Notes: a model not told the origin generated them from the letters alone. Counted from the stretch's first letter, positions 1 through 6,019 are shown. The stretch is 10,122 nucleotides of DNA from Sphingobacteriaceae bacterium (GCA_947460275.1 CANHHZ010000063.1:1-10122); one strand, 5' to 3'. Translations and numbers: made by a program.

Positions 1-194
1 AATTACGTTTACTTTATGAATGTAATCCGATGGCTTTTATTATAGAGCAGGCTGGGGGGATAGCATCTGATGGTTTCAATCGTATTTTAGAAATAGAGCC
101 TACGGAATTACACCAACGTACTTCAATATTTATTGGATCTCCAAAAATGGTAAAAGTAGCGGAGGAGTTGATGATACAATATTCTACAAAATAG
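1..194 (+). CDS. fbp: Class I fructose-1,6-bisphosphatase, C-terminal fragment (5' end outside window)
   Basis: The last 63 codons of a gene that begins upstream of the window; bases 1-2 finish an interrupted codon (xAA, compatible with the family Lys). The visible protein opens with LRLLYECNPMAF, followed by I-I-E-Q-A-G-G-I-A-S-D-G and, further on, PTELHQR and GSPKMV. These are the hallmark C-terminal blocks of class I FBPase. In the characterised enzymes the Lys/Arg of KLR contact the sugar phosphate and the Glu of LLYE binds the catalytic metal. The enzyme hydrolyses fructose-1,6-bisphosphate to fructose-6-phosphate in gluconeogenesis, in the cytoplasm. The TAG stop is at 192-194. The gene converges on rnhA with only 27 bp between the stop codons, and I see no convincing hairpin terminator in that gap. 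Identification is firm; the upstream two thirds cannot be judged here. Confidence 0.93.
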   Translation, partial: LRLLYECNPMAFIIEQAGGIASDGFNRILEIEPTELHQRTSIFIGSPKMVKVAEELMIQYSTK

Positions 195-221
195 GGATAG
201 AAAGTTTTATTTGTACGAATC

Positions 222-701
222 TTAAAATAGGTTTTGAGCTGAGTTATTTTTTTCAGTTTCAAAAAAGCTATCAATGGCTAATGCTGCTTTATTTTGCGAT
301 GCAGCCACAGCAAGAACATCACACCGCTCGTTTTCGGGGTGGTCATTGTGTCCTTTAATCCAAATAAACTTAATTTTATGTAATTTGTGTAGTTCTAAAT
401 ACTGAAGCCAAAGGTCTTTATTTTTTTTGTCTTTAAATCCTTTTTTTACCCATCCAAACACCCATCCTTTTTCTACAGAATCTACTACATATTTAGAATC
501 AGAGTAAATGGTAACTTCTTGTCCAGATTTTTTAATAGATTTTAAACCTTCTATAACGGCCAACAACTCCATTCTGTTGTTAGTTGTTAGTCTAAAACCG
601 CCACTTAACTCTTTATAATGTTGGCCCGAACGTAAAATTACGCCATAACCACCAGGTCCAGGATTTCCGCTTGCAGCACCATCTGTATATATTTCTATCA
701 T
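222..701 (-). CDS. rnhA: Ribonuclease HI
   Basis: A 159-residue RNase HI that cleaves the RNA strand of RNA-DNA hybrids, used in R-loop and primer removal in the cytoplasm. With ATG at 701 the protein starts MIEIYTDGAASGNPGPGG. All catalytic residues are visible: Asp7 in YTDG, Glu45 in NRMELLA, Asp68 in YSDSKYV, His118 in KGH and Asp128 in ENERCD, with the basic handle region around W-V-K-K-G present. Length is typical of the bacterial enzyme (E. coli 155). After the fold comes a short tail rich in Asn and Glu. A TTG codon at 713 would add four residues, but it lies inside a good -7 promoter element on the minus strand, so ATG 701 is chosen. It converges on fbp and is transcribed away from the tRNA-His gene. 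Confidence 0.95.
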   Translation of the reverse strand: MIEIYTDGAASGNPGPGGYGVILRSGQHYKELSGGFRLTTNNRMELLAVIEGLKSIKKSGQEVTIYSDSKYVVDSVEKGWVFGWVKKGFKDKKNKDLWLQYLELHKLHKIKFIWIKGHNDHPENERCDVLAVAASQNKAALAIDSFFETEKNNSAQNLF

Positions 702-710
702 AAAATTTAG

Positions 711-718
711 CAAAGCTA
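711..718 (-). promoter_or_regulatory. Candidate -7 promoter element for rnhA
   Basis: On the minus strand this reads TAGCTTTG, an exact match to the Bacteroidota -7 consensus TAnnTTTG, with the predicted start of transcription a few bases before the ATG at 701. No TTG is seen at the -33 distance. It overlaps a perfect 12-bp palindrome AAAGCTAGCTTT (712-723). The consensus is short and would occur by chance about every 1-2 kb per strand in DNA this AT-rich, so the call rests mainly on position. Confidence 0.45.
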
Positions 719-832
719 GCTTTTTATCCTAAATAATTAATTTTAAACTTAAATTTCTAAAACTAAAATTAAATTCAAGCAATTGGTTTTGAATTGATTA
801 AAATAAAGATGATCGTAAATTTTTAAAAAAAT

Positions 833-862
833 TTGAATACCGTATTTAAAGTTGTATTTTTG
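833..862 (+). promoter_or_regulatory. Promoter of the tRNA-His gene
   Basis: A TTG at 833-835 (within TTTG) and TATTTTTG at 855-862 are separated by 19 bp. Both elements and the spacing match the Bacteroidota housekeeping consensus (TTTG near -33, TAnnTTTG near -7). Transcription would begin around 866, about ten bases before the mature tRNA 5' end. This is the only promoter in the window where both elements are clear, as expected for a constitutive tRNA gene. Confidence 0.7.
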
Positions 863-876
863 TTGCTCCTAAAGAT

Positions 877-951
877 GGTGGTTTTAGCTCAGTTGGTTAG
901 AGCATCGGTTTGTGGTACCGAGGGTCGTGGGTTCGAGCCCCATATTCCACC
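877..951 (+). tRNA. tRNA-His (anticodon GUG)
   Basis: The cloverleaf can be folded by eye. The D-stem is GCTC 887-890 with GAGC 900-903. The anticodon stem is TCGGT 905-909 with ACCGA 917-921, and the loop TTGTGGT has anticodon GTG at 912-914. The T-stem is GTGGG 927-931 with CCCAT 939-943, around TTCGAGC. The extra G at -1 (877) that marks tRNA-His is encoded and faces discriminator C951. The acceptor stem is 878-884 with 944-950; four outer pairs and the innermost pair form, but 882/946 and 883/945 are U-U oppositions. The 3' CCA is not encoded. It has its own promoter and terminator and is a single-gene unit. Confidence 0.93.
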
Positions 952-958
952 CATTTTT

Positions 959-983
959 AAAGCAGCCTTTTGGCTGCTTTTTT
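959..983 (+). terminator. Rho-independent terminator of the tRNA-His gene
   Basis: A perfect 9-bp stem, AAAGCAGCC (959-967) with GGCTGCTTT (972-980), closed by a TTTT loop and followed by further T residues to 983. It lies eight bases after the tRNA. On the opposite strand the stem lacks a good U tract, so it would serve the converging permease gene only weakly. Confidence 0.88.
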
Positions 984-1010
984 GCGTTTAGTGCAATTAC
1001 TCAATAATTT

Positions 1011-1739
1011 TTAGTCCCAAAAATATTTTACGATTTGAATAGTAGAGGTAATTAAAACTAGCCCCAACACAATGTATTTAAAAATACTTTGTTTAATTTT
1101 AGTTAGGATTAATTTACCTATCCATGTGCCTAATAAACCAATTATCAATAAAACAGGTATAGTAATTAAAAATTCTTTTTGAACATAACCATTTAAAAAA
1201 TAAACTAATGCTCTGCTGCTATCTACTCCCAAATCTATAAGTGCAGAGGTGGCAATAAATACATTTTTTTCTAGGTCAAATGCGGTGAGGGTTAAACCTC
1301 TAATGGCACCTCCGGTTCCAACTAAACCCGCAGTAAATCCCGAAACTATTCCTCCTTTAATTAAATTAGCGTTAGATTGTTGTATAGATTTATTAATGTT
1401 AAAGATCAAGTAAATTGCAATTAGCAGTAGAAAACCGCTCATCAATATTTCGATGTTTTTTTGTGGTATAAACTTGCTTAACCAAGCTCCTAAAATTACA
1501 AATGCAATAGCAGGAATACCCATTTTTATTGCAATGTTTTTAGCTATCCCATGTTTAAAAAGGTAAAGTTTAGAAAGATTGCTAAATACATGAAATATTG
1601 CAGTGATGCCCAGTACAGCTTTAAAGTCGAAAAATAAAGCTGCCAACGGTACAAAAAGAATTGAAGACCCAAAACCACTGATGGTACCAATAATTTCGGC
1701 AATTAAAGCCAGTATATAAAACATATAATACTTTTCCAT
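1011..1739 (-). CDS. TauE/SafE-family membrane permease (probable organic-anion/sulfite exporter type)
   Basis: A 242-residue, very hydrophobic inner-membrane protein with about seven or eight membrane segments and the two-fold repeat of the TauE/SafE family. The first repeat has G-T-I-S-G-F-G-S-S-I near the N-terminus; the second has S-G-F-T-A-G-L-V-G-T-G-G-A-I about residues 135-150, the glycine-rich signatures of each half. Family members export or import sulfite, sulfoacetate, taurine-derived and other small anions, but the substrate cannot be read from the sequence. ATG 1739 is chosen; a TTG at 1754 would add five residues and overlap the upstream gene. It starts four bases after the stop of the LOG-family gene, so the two are almost certainly co-transcribed and possibly translationally coupled. 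No clear terminator follows on this strand. Confidence 0.85.
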   Translation of the reverse strand: MEKYYMFYILALIAEIIGTISGFGSSILFVPLAALFFDFKAVLGITAIFHVFSNLSKLYLFKHGIAKNIAIKMGIPAIAFVILGAWLSKFIPQKNIEILMSGFLLLIAIYLIFNINKSIQQSNANLIKGGIVSGFTAGLVGTGGAIRGLTLTAFDLEKNVFIATSALIDLGVDSSRALVYFLNGYVQKEFLITIPVLLIIGLLGTWIGKLILTKIKQSIFKYIVLGLVLITSTIQIVKYFWD

Positions 1740-1743
1740 CGTT

Positions 1744-2529
1744 TTACTCGCCAAGTATTCTAAATCTTTTAAAAGCCTGTTTGCGTTGTTCTTCGTATTT
1801 TTTTGTCGCCAATTCTTTGATGTATAGCAAGGCCTCGTCTACAGAATCGGTAAATAAAATGAGGTTTAAATCTTCTGGAGAAATAGTTTTGGCTTCAATC
1901 ATCGATTTAAATAATGGATTTAAAGGTTCCCAAAAATCTTTTCCGAACAAAATTATTGGAAAATTTAAAATTGTACGTGTTTGAATGAGTGTAAGCGCTT
2001 CAAAAAATTCATCTAAAGTTCCAATCCCACCTGGCATAATTACAAAAGCATCAGCATATTTAAACATCAATACCTTACGTACAAAAAAGTATTTACACAA
2101 GAACCATTTATCTAAGTAGGGGTTGGGTTGTTGTTCTTTGGGTAAGGTAATATTACAACCTACCGAATGACCATTATTTTCTTTAGCTCCTCGGTTTGCA
2201 GCCTCCATAATGCCAGGGCCACCACCGGTAATTACCGTAAAGCCTAAATTAGCTAAACCTCCTCCAATTTTTCGGGCATTTTGATAATGTATAGAATCTT
2301 CCTTAATTCTTGCCGAACCGAAAACAGCTACACAAGGGCCTAAAAAATGAAGCGCCCTAAAGCCCCAAATAAATTCTAAAAGTACTTTAGCGGCAAAAAT
2401 AAATTCCCTAAATCTGGATCTTGGACCTTCTAAAAAAACTTTTTCATTGTCTTTTTTGTCGTTTTGTATTTTCTCTTTTTGCTTTTGGTATTTTGGTATG
2501 ATTTGCCCTGCAGTCGTTGTTGTTTCCAT
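1744..2529 (-). CDS. LOG-family nucleoside 5'-monophosphate phosphoribohydrolase (TIGR00730 type)
   Basis: A 261-residue cytoplasmic Rossmann-fold protein of the LOG (Lonely Guy) family, which releases a free base from a nucleoside monophosphate; cytokinin riboside phosphates are the known plant and bacterial substrates. Visible motifs are FGSAR (70-74), GGGPGIMEAANRG (102-114), FFVRKVLM with the catalytic Arg151, and PGGIGTLDE (166-174) with catalytic Glu174. A charged N-terminal extension of about 60 residues precedes the core, making it longer than minimal LOG proteins (about 190). The annotation 'lysine decarboxylase', often attached to this family, is not justified because PGGxGTxxE is the LOG signature. 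ATG 2529 opens the pair with the TauE/SafE permease. I find no exact -7 box directly upstream. Confidence 0.9.
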   Translation of the reverse strand: METTTTAGQIIPKYQKQKEKIQNDKKDNEKVFLEGPRSRFREFIFAAKVLLEFIWGFRALHFLGPCVAVFGSARIKEDSIHYQNARKIGGGLANLGFTVITGGGPGIMEAANRGAKENNGHSVGCNITLPKEQQPNPYLDKWFLCKYFFVRKVLMFKYADAFVIMPGGIGTLDEFFEALTLIQTRTILNFPIILFGKDFWEPLNPLFKSMIEAKTISPEDLNLILFTDSVDEALLYIKELATKKYEEQRKQAFKRFRILGE

Positions 2530-2888
2530 TTATTTAAATTAATATAACAATTGCATGTTAATTAGAGTGTTGTCTTTTGGCACTAACGATAAGGAGATGT
2601 TAATTTGGCTAGTTAAATTATTTGTGCTATAATTTGAGCTTTGAACTTAATCTTTTTGGTCAATAGTTTTAAAATATAGTATTGAATTGTGGATGATGAA
2701 TAGGGCATATGTTTTATGTGGTTACTATAATTTGACGAAAGATTAATTGTAACAGCATAATAGCAATCCCAATAAATATATATTTTTTCTGTTTGAAGAA
2801 AATCGTTTGAATTGATTTCTTGAAGTTTTGCATATGGTAAACAATTGATAAACTACTCTAAATATCTAGTTTTTGGTGCTGTTTGATA

Positions 2889-2902
2889 TTGATTAAAGTC
2901 AT
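2889..2902. promoter_or_regulatory. Weak FNR/Crp-like site
   Basis: TTGAT-TAAA-GTCAT: the left half is the exact FNR half-site TTGAT, the right half keeps TCA. It differs from the site upstream of the LDH-like gene (5502-5515) at only two of 14 bases. No -7 box lies at the 44-bp distance seen for the other two sites, so it may be accessory or fortuitous. Confidence 0.3.
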
Positions 2903-2973
2903 TTCCAATAGTGATTAAAAACTTGATTTGAGGGTTTCAGGTTTTAAGTGTAAAACTGATTTACTTTCAATTG

Positions 2974-3000
2974 AAACACAAATACATCGATTTTGTGTTT
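2974..3000. repeat. Intergenic 9-bp stem-loop
   Basis: AAACACAAA (2974-2982) and TTTGTGTTT (2992-3000) are perfectly complementary around a nine-base loop. The left arm overlaps the palindrome TTTCAATTGAAA (2965-2976). It has no T tract, so it is not a classical terminator. It sits 16 bp before the FNR-type site of the kinase operon. Function unknown. Confidence 0.4.
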
Positions 3001-3016
3001 ATTAATATAAAAAATA

Positions 3017-3030
3017 ATGATATCAATCAT
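3017..3030. promoter_or_regulatory. FNR-type operator upstream of the kinase/regulator operon
   Basis: ATGAT-ATCA-ATCAT, a 14-mer with perfectly symmetrical arms and the TGAT-N4-ATCA core of the FNR/FixK consensus TTGAT-N4-ATCAA. Its end is exactly 44 bp from the TAATTTTG box at 3075-3082, the same distance and the same 8-mer as upstream of the LDH-like gene. With transcription starting about four bases after the box, the site centres near -62, a class I activator position. The expected binder is the REC-FNR protein encoded in this operon (autoregulation), by inference. Confidence 0.55.
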
Positions 3031-3074
3031 AATTTTGAGTGATGCAAGCGCTCCTTTAGCTTTTTTTGTTTAGC

Positions 3075-3082
3075 TAATTTTG
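3075..3082 (+). promoter_or_regulatory. -7 promoter element of the kinase/regulator operon
   Basis: TAATTTTG matches TAnnTTTG. There is no TTG at the -33 spacing, consistent with a promoter that needs an activator. It would give a leader of about 150 nt before the kinase ATG. The leader contains only a trivial ATG-sense-stop at about 3184 and no clear hairpin. Confidence 0.5.
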
Positions 3083-3221
3083 ACATTACTAAATCAATAT
3101 ATTTTACACTTTTACTCCTGTACTAGAATCATTTTTTGAGTACGATAAAAAGTAAGGTAATACCGTTATCCTAGAATTAAAATATGTCGTAATAATTAGC
3201 TTAAATTGCACCAATACCAGT

Positions 3222-3229
3222 TATATTTG
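3222..3229 (+). promoter_or_regulatory. Alternative -7 element directly before the kinase
   Basis: TATATTTG matches TAnnTTTG and would start a transcript only about five bases before the ATG at 3238, giving a nearly leaderless message. No -33 TTG lies at the right distance. It may be a second, constitutive promoter or chance. Confidence 0.3.
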
Positions 3230-3237
3230 ATAAGCTT

Positions 3238-4422
3238 ATGGAAAGAGGAAAGTTGTTAAATGCCATCATAGAAAACGCCATTGATGGTATAGTTACTATT
3301 GATGAACGAGGAGTAATTGAGCACATCAATCCGGCGGCTTTAGTTTTGTTTGGCTATAAAAAAGGCGAGTTGGTTGGGCAAAATATTTCGGTGCTTATGC
3401 CTCGCCCTTTTCGGGATCAACATGATTCTCACTTAAAAAAATATAAAGAAACAGGCCAAAAGAACATCATAGGCATAGGTAGAGAAGTTATAGGGTTACG
3501 TAAAGATGGCATTACTTTTCCTTTTAGGTTAGGTGTGAGCGAGGTGAGTTATAGCGATAGAAAAATATTTACTGGCTTTATACATGATTTAACCCGTCAG
3601 AAAGACGATGAAATAAGAATTAGAAGCTATACCGAAGAACTAGAGCAGAAAATAAAGGAACGTACCATAGATTTAGTTAAAATTGTAAATGAGCTACAAA
3701 GTGCAAAAGAACATGTAAGTGCATTGTTCGAGAAAGAAAAAGAACTCAATCAGCTTAAAACTAGGTTTGTTTCTATGGCATCGCACGAGTTTAGAACACC
3801 CTTAAGCTCTATGCAATTGTCAGCTTCTCTCATCGATAGATATACTTCTATGCAGGATTTAACTAGCATAGAAAAGCATACCGCAAAAATTAAAAACTCT
3901 ATTTGTAATTTGACCTCCATTTTAAACGATTTTTTATCTTTAGAGAAGCTGGAGGCTGGCAAAGTACAAGCGAGCCCAACCTGGTTTGACATGATTTCTT
4001 TTGCCGAAGAAATTGCCGAAGAAATGCAACTCATCAGCAAGCAAAATCAATTGATCGTTTACGAACACAAGGGCACCACAGCTCAGGTTTTTTTAGATCA
4101 AAATTTGCTAAAAAACTGTATCCTCAATTTAATTTCCAATGCCATAAAATATTCGGGAGAAAATACCATGATACAATTTAACAGTTTTGTGAATGAAAGC
4201 GGGCTGATTATTGCAATAAAAGATAATGGAATAGGTATACCAGAGGTAGATCAAAAAAGTTTATTCGAACCCTTTTTTAGGGCACATAATACTGGTGATA
4301 TTACTGGAACAGGATTAGGTTTAAATATTGTTAAACGTTATGTTGGCCTCATGAACGGAACAGTAAGCTGTCAAAGCAGTCTAAATAAAGGAACCACATT
4401 TACTTTAGTTTTCAATTATTAA
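3238..4422 (+). CDS. FixL-like PAS-domain histidine kinase (candidate heme oxygen sensor)
   Basis: A 394-residue soluble kinase with no membrane segment: PAS domain (about 5-118), coiled coil (about 121-175), HisKA with phospho-acceptor His183 in SHEFRTPL, and an ATPase domain with N-box Asn301, DNGIGIP (329-335), LFEPFFRA and GTGLGL (357-362). The PAS domain aligns without gaps to Bradyrhizobium FixL as I remember it, at a constant offset of 138: heme ligand His200 is His62, O2-contacting Arg220 is Arg82 in IIGIGR, pocket residues Ile215, Leu236 and Ile238 are Ile77, Leu98 and Val100, and His214 is Asn76. The kinase core is of the common SHEFRTP class, unlike rhizobial FixL, so only the sensor is FixL-like. 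ATG 3238 is the only reasonable start because an in-frame TAA lies at 3202. The partner regulator follows after 15 nt. Heme binding is predicted, not shown. Confidence 0.88.
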   Translation: MERGKLLNAIIENAIDGIVTIDERGVIEHINPAALVLFGYKKGELVGQNISVLMPRPFRDQHDSHLKKYKETGQKNIIGIGREVIGLRKDGITFPFRLGVSEVSYSDRKIFTGFIHDLTRQKDDEIRIRSYTEELEQKIKERTIDLVKIVNELQSAKEHVSALFEKEKELNQLKTRFVSMASHEFRTPLSSMQLSASLIDRYTSMQDLTSIEKHTAKIKNSICNLTSILNDFLSLEKLEAGKVQASPTWFDMISFAEEIAEEMQLISKQNQLIVYEHKGTTAQVFLDQNLLKNCILNLISNAIKYSGENTMIQFNSFVNESGLIIAIKDNGIGIPEVDQKSLFEPFFRAHNTGDITGTGLGLNIVKRYVGLMNGTVSCQSSLNKGTTFTLVFNY

Positions 4423-4437
4423 TTAACATTTGTTTCC

Positions 4438-5469
4438 ATGAATAAAAAAGTATTGATCATTGAAGACAATGACGACATACGCGAAGGCATTTCAGAAGTA
4501 TTAAATTTGGCAGGTTATGAAACTTTTTTGGCAATAAATGGTAAAATAGGAGTTGATTTGGCCACTAAAAACCTTCCAGATCTTATTTTGTGCGATATTA
4601 TGATGCCCGAACTGGATGGTTATGGCGTACTTTATTTATTGCAAAAAAACACTAAAACAGCTACCATACCCTTTATTTTTATGACGGCAAAGGTCGAAAG
4701 AGCCGATATGCGTAAAGGGATGGAAATGGGTGCAGATGATTATTTGACAAAACCTTTTGATGATGTAGAATTGTTTAATGCTATAGAAAGCAGATTAAAA
4801 AAGAAACAAAATGCCGAAACTGTTAAATCGCCCCCAATAGATAAAGATACTGCTTTTCTAGAGTTAAAAGCCAAAGGAAAAATTCGCTCTTTTGCCAACA
4901 AGCAAATCATTTATATTGAAAACGACGACCCTAATTATCTATACTACATTAACAAAGGACAAGTGAAAACCTATAAACGCTTTAAAGATGGAAGAGAACT
5001 ATCTGATACTTTATACAAAGCCGGAGATTTTTTTGGTTACGAGAGTATATGTAATGGAGTTAGTTATACCGAAAATGCCGCCACATTAACTGAAAGTGAA
5101 GTCGTTTTGATAGCCAAGCACGATTTTTTAGATTATATCTTAAACCATCAAGAAGTAGCAGCAGTGTTTATTAGTCTACTTTCGGGAAGTGTAATTGATA
5201 AACAAGAGCAAATGCTTCAATTGGCCTATTTTTCGGTGCGCAAACGTGTTGCCGAAGCATTGGTACAAGTGGCTCTAAAGTTTGGAAATAACAATGATGA
5301 TACTTGTATTTTAAAAATCTCAAGAGACGATTTAGCTGCTTTGGTCGGAACAGCAAGCGAAACTGTGAGTAGAATGTTGGCTGATTTTAAGGAAGAAAGT
5401 CTTATCGCTAAAAAAGGCAACGCCATTCAAATATTATCTATAGAGAAATTGAAAAATATTAAACAATAA
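4438..5469 (+). CDS. Response regulator fused to an FNR/Crp-type transcription factor
   Basis: A 343-residue protein. The receiver domain (1-122) has the acidic pocket E9-D10 and D12-D13, phospho-acceptor Asp53 in LCDIMMP, Thr83 and Lys105 in LTKPF. A short linker leads to a cyclic-nucleotide-binding-like beta-barrel (about 143-245) and a Crp-type winged helix (about 262-340). The recognition helix reads S-E-T-V-S-R (307-312): Glu308, Ser311 and Arg312 match the E--SR set with which FNR reads TTGAT, not the RE---R set of CRP. The N-terminal cysteine cluster of FNR is absent (only Cys52, 205 and 290), so the signal most likely arrives by phosphorylation from the neighbouring FixL-like kinase. 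In rhizobia FixJ activates a separate FixK (a Crp/FNR protein); here receiver and FNR output are one polypeptide. Likely targets are its own operon and the next gene. Confidence 0.92.
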   Translation: MNKKVLIIEDNDDIREGISEVLNLAGYETFLAINGKIGVDLATKNLPDLILCDIMMPELDGYGVLYLLQKNTKTATIPFIFMTAKVERADMRKGMEMGADDYLTKPFDDVELFNAIESRLKKKQNAETVKSPPIDKDTAFLELKAKGKIRSFANKQIIYIENDDPNYLYYINKGQVKTYKRFKDGRELSDTLYKAGDFFGYESICNGVSYTENAATLTESEVVLIAKHDFLDYILNHQEVAAVFISLLSGSVIDKQEQMLQLAYFSVRKRVAEALVQVALKFGNNNDDTCILKISRDDLAALVGTASETVSRMLADFKEESLIAKKGNAIQILSIEKLKNIKQ

Positions 5470-5501
5470 TCTCTCTCTTTAATTTTTTTGCTTGTTTATA
5501 A

Positions 5502-5515
5502 CTGATTAAAATCAT
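5502..5515. promoter_or_regulatory. FNR-type operator upstream of the LDH-like gene
   Basis: CTGAT-TAAA-ATCAT holds the complete TGAT-N4-ATCA core of the FNR/FixK consensus. It ends 44 bp before the -7 box TAATTTTG (5560-5567), exactly as upstream of the kinase operon, and would centre near -62 relative to the expected transcription start. It lies 33 bp after the stop of the REC-FNR gene. Confidence 0.6.
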
Positions 5516-5559
5516 TTTTTATCCTAATTCTGCTCATCAAAGGATTGAAAAAGTGGAGA

Positions 5560-5567
5560 TAATTTTG
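5560..5567 (+). promoter_or_regulatory. -7 promoter element of the LDH-like gene
   Basis: TAATTTTG, identical to the box at 3075-3082, with no -33 TTG at the proper spacing. Transcription would begin about 5571, which rules out the GTG codon at 5567 as a translation start and leaves a leader of 10-17 nt before ATG 5582 or 5588. Confidence 0.55.
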
Positions 5568-5587
5568 TGTTCATCAACTCTATGCCC

Positions 5588-6019
5588 ATGAAAGTTATTG
5601 TATATAACATTAAACCAAAAGAAAAAGAGTGGCTGGTTTTAGCCAACTACAAAAAACACGATATTACCATCATTGCCAATGATCTAAATGAACAAACATT
5701 GGCCTATGCAAAAGGAAAAGAAGCAATTTTAGTATTTAATGATGAAAAAATTGATGCAGATTTAATTGCCGGACTAAAGTTTTTAGGTATCAAATATATG
5801 GCAACCTCCTCTTTTACCACCCATCATATCGATCTTAAAGCTGCCGCAAACGCCGGTTTAAAAATAGCTAATGTACCTTTTCAAACAGGAAATGAAACGA
5901 GTTTTGAAGGGATGCAGCAGCTGATTAAAAATTTAGATTTATGGGCTTCGGGTAAATGTGTTGGCAAAGCGTGTTGTTGTGCAAATAATTGTGCTGTCGA
6001 AAAAAATAAAGACCCATGA
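5588..6019 (+). CDS. D-lactate-dehydrogenase-like protein lacking the NAD-binding domain, with Cys-rich tail
   Basis: 143 residues. Residues 1-97 (from MKVIVYNIKPKEKEW to A-N-V-P) follow the N-terminal part of the substrate domain of D-lactate/2-hydroxyacid dehydrogenases. A full enzyme would then have about 200 residues of Rossmann NAD domain carrying the catalytic Arg, Glu and His; all of that is missing. Residues 98-123 (TGNETSFEGMQQLIKNLDLW, then ASGK) instead resemble the C-terminal helix of the same enzymes. A tail follows with cysteines 124, 129, 130, 131 and 135 (C-x4-CCC-x3-C). The usual substrate-loop Arg is also gone (ATSSFTTHHID). So it should not be a dehydrogenase; a metal, redox or ligand-sensing role is conceivable but unproven. 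ATG 5588 matches the family start (ATG 5582 is possible); the GTG at 5567 is within the promoter. Own promoter with an FNR-type site. Confidence 0.8.
   Translation: MKVIVYNIKPKEKEWLVLANYKKHDITIIANDLNEQTLAYAKGKEAILVFNDEKIDADLIAGLKFLGIKYMATSSFTTHHIDLKAAANAGLKIANVPFQTGNETSFEGMQQLIKNLDLWASGKCVGKACCCANNCAVEKNKDP

Larger units (their letters stand above)
2530..3237. other. 708-bp intergenic region with regulatory elements, no convincing gene
   Basis: No open frame with coding character is seen on either strand. What can be pointed to, in order: an FNR-like half-matching site at 2889-2902; a perfect 12-bp palindrome TTTCAATTGAAA at 2965-2976, overlapping a 9-bp stem-loop (AAACACAAA 2974-2982 with TTTGTGTTT 2992-3000); an FNR-type site at 3017-3030; a -7 box TAATTTTG at 3075-3082; and another -7 box TATATTTG at 3222-3229, just before the histidine kinase. 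From 2530 to about 2880 I see only AT-rich sequence. The region separates divergent units (LOG gene left, kinase right). A small RNA cannot be excluded. Confidence 0.6.

Noticed and set aside
14..274. Minus-strand open frame overlapping fbp and the end of rnhA
   Set aside because: Opposite the clear FBPase C-terminus; no independent evidence of coding.
794..807. TTGAT-TAAA-ATAAA, nine of ten bases of an FNR-type site, between rnhA and tRNA-His
   Set aside because: The right half breaks the core (ATAA), the distance to the tRNA -7 box is 47 bp and not 44, and the tRNA already has a complete constitutive promoter.
1781..1984. Open frame of 67 codons on the plus strand within the LOG gene
   Set aside because: Antisense shadow of a well-supported coding region; no family resemblance and no promoter or start signal of its own.
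3750..4040. Minus-strand open frame of 96 codons inside the histidine kinase
   Set aside because: Lies entirely opposite the HisKA/ATPase coding region and shows no recognisable protein features.
5588..6019. The LDH-like gene as a frameshifted pseudogene
   Set aside because: I see no dehydrogenase sequence in other frames up to 6148; the C-terminal helix is in frame and the gene has its own regulated-looking promoter, so a deliberate short protein is more likely.
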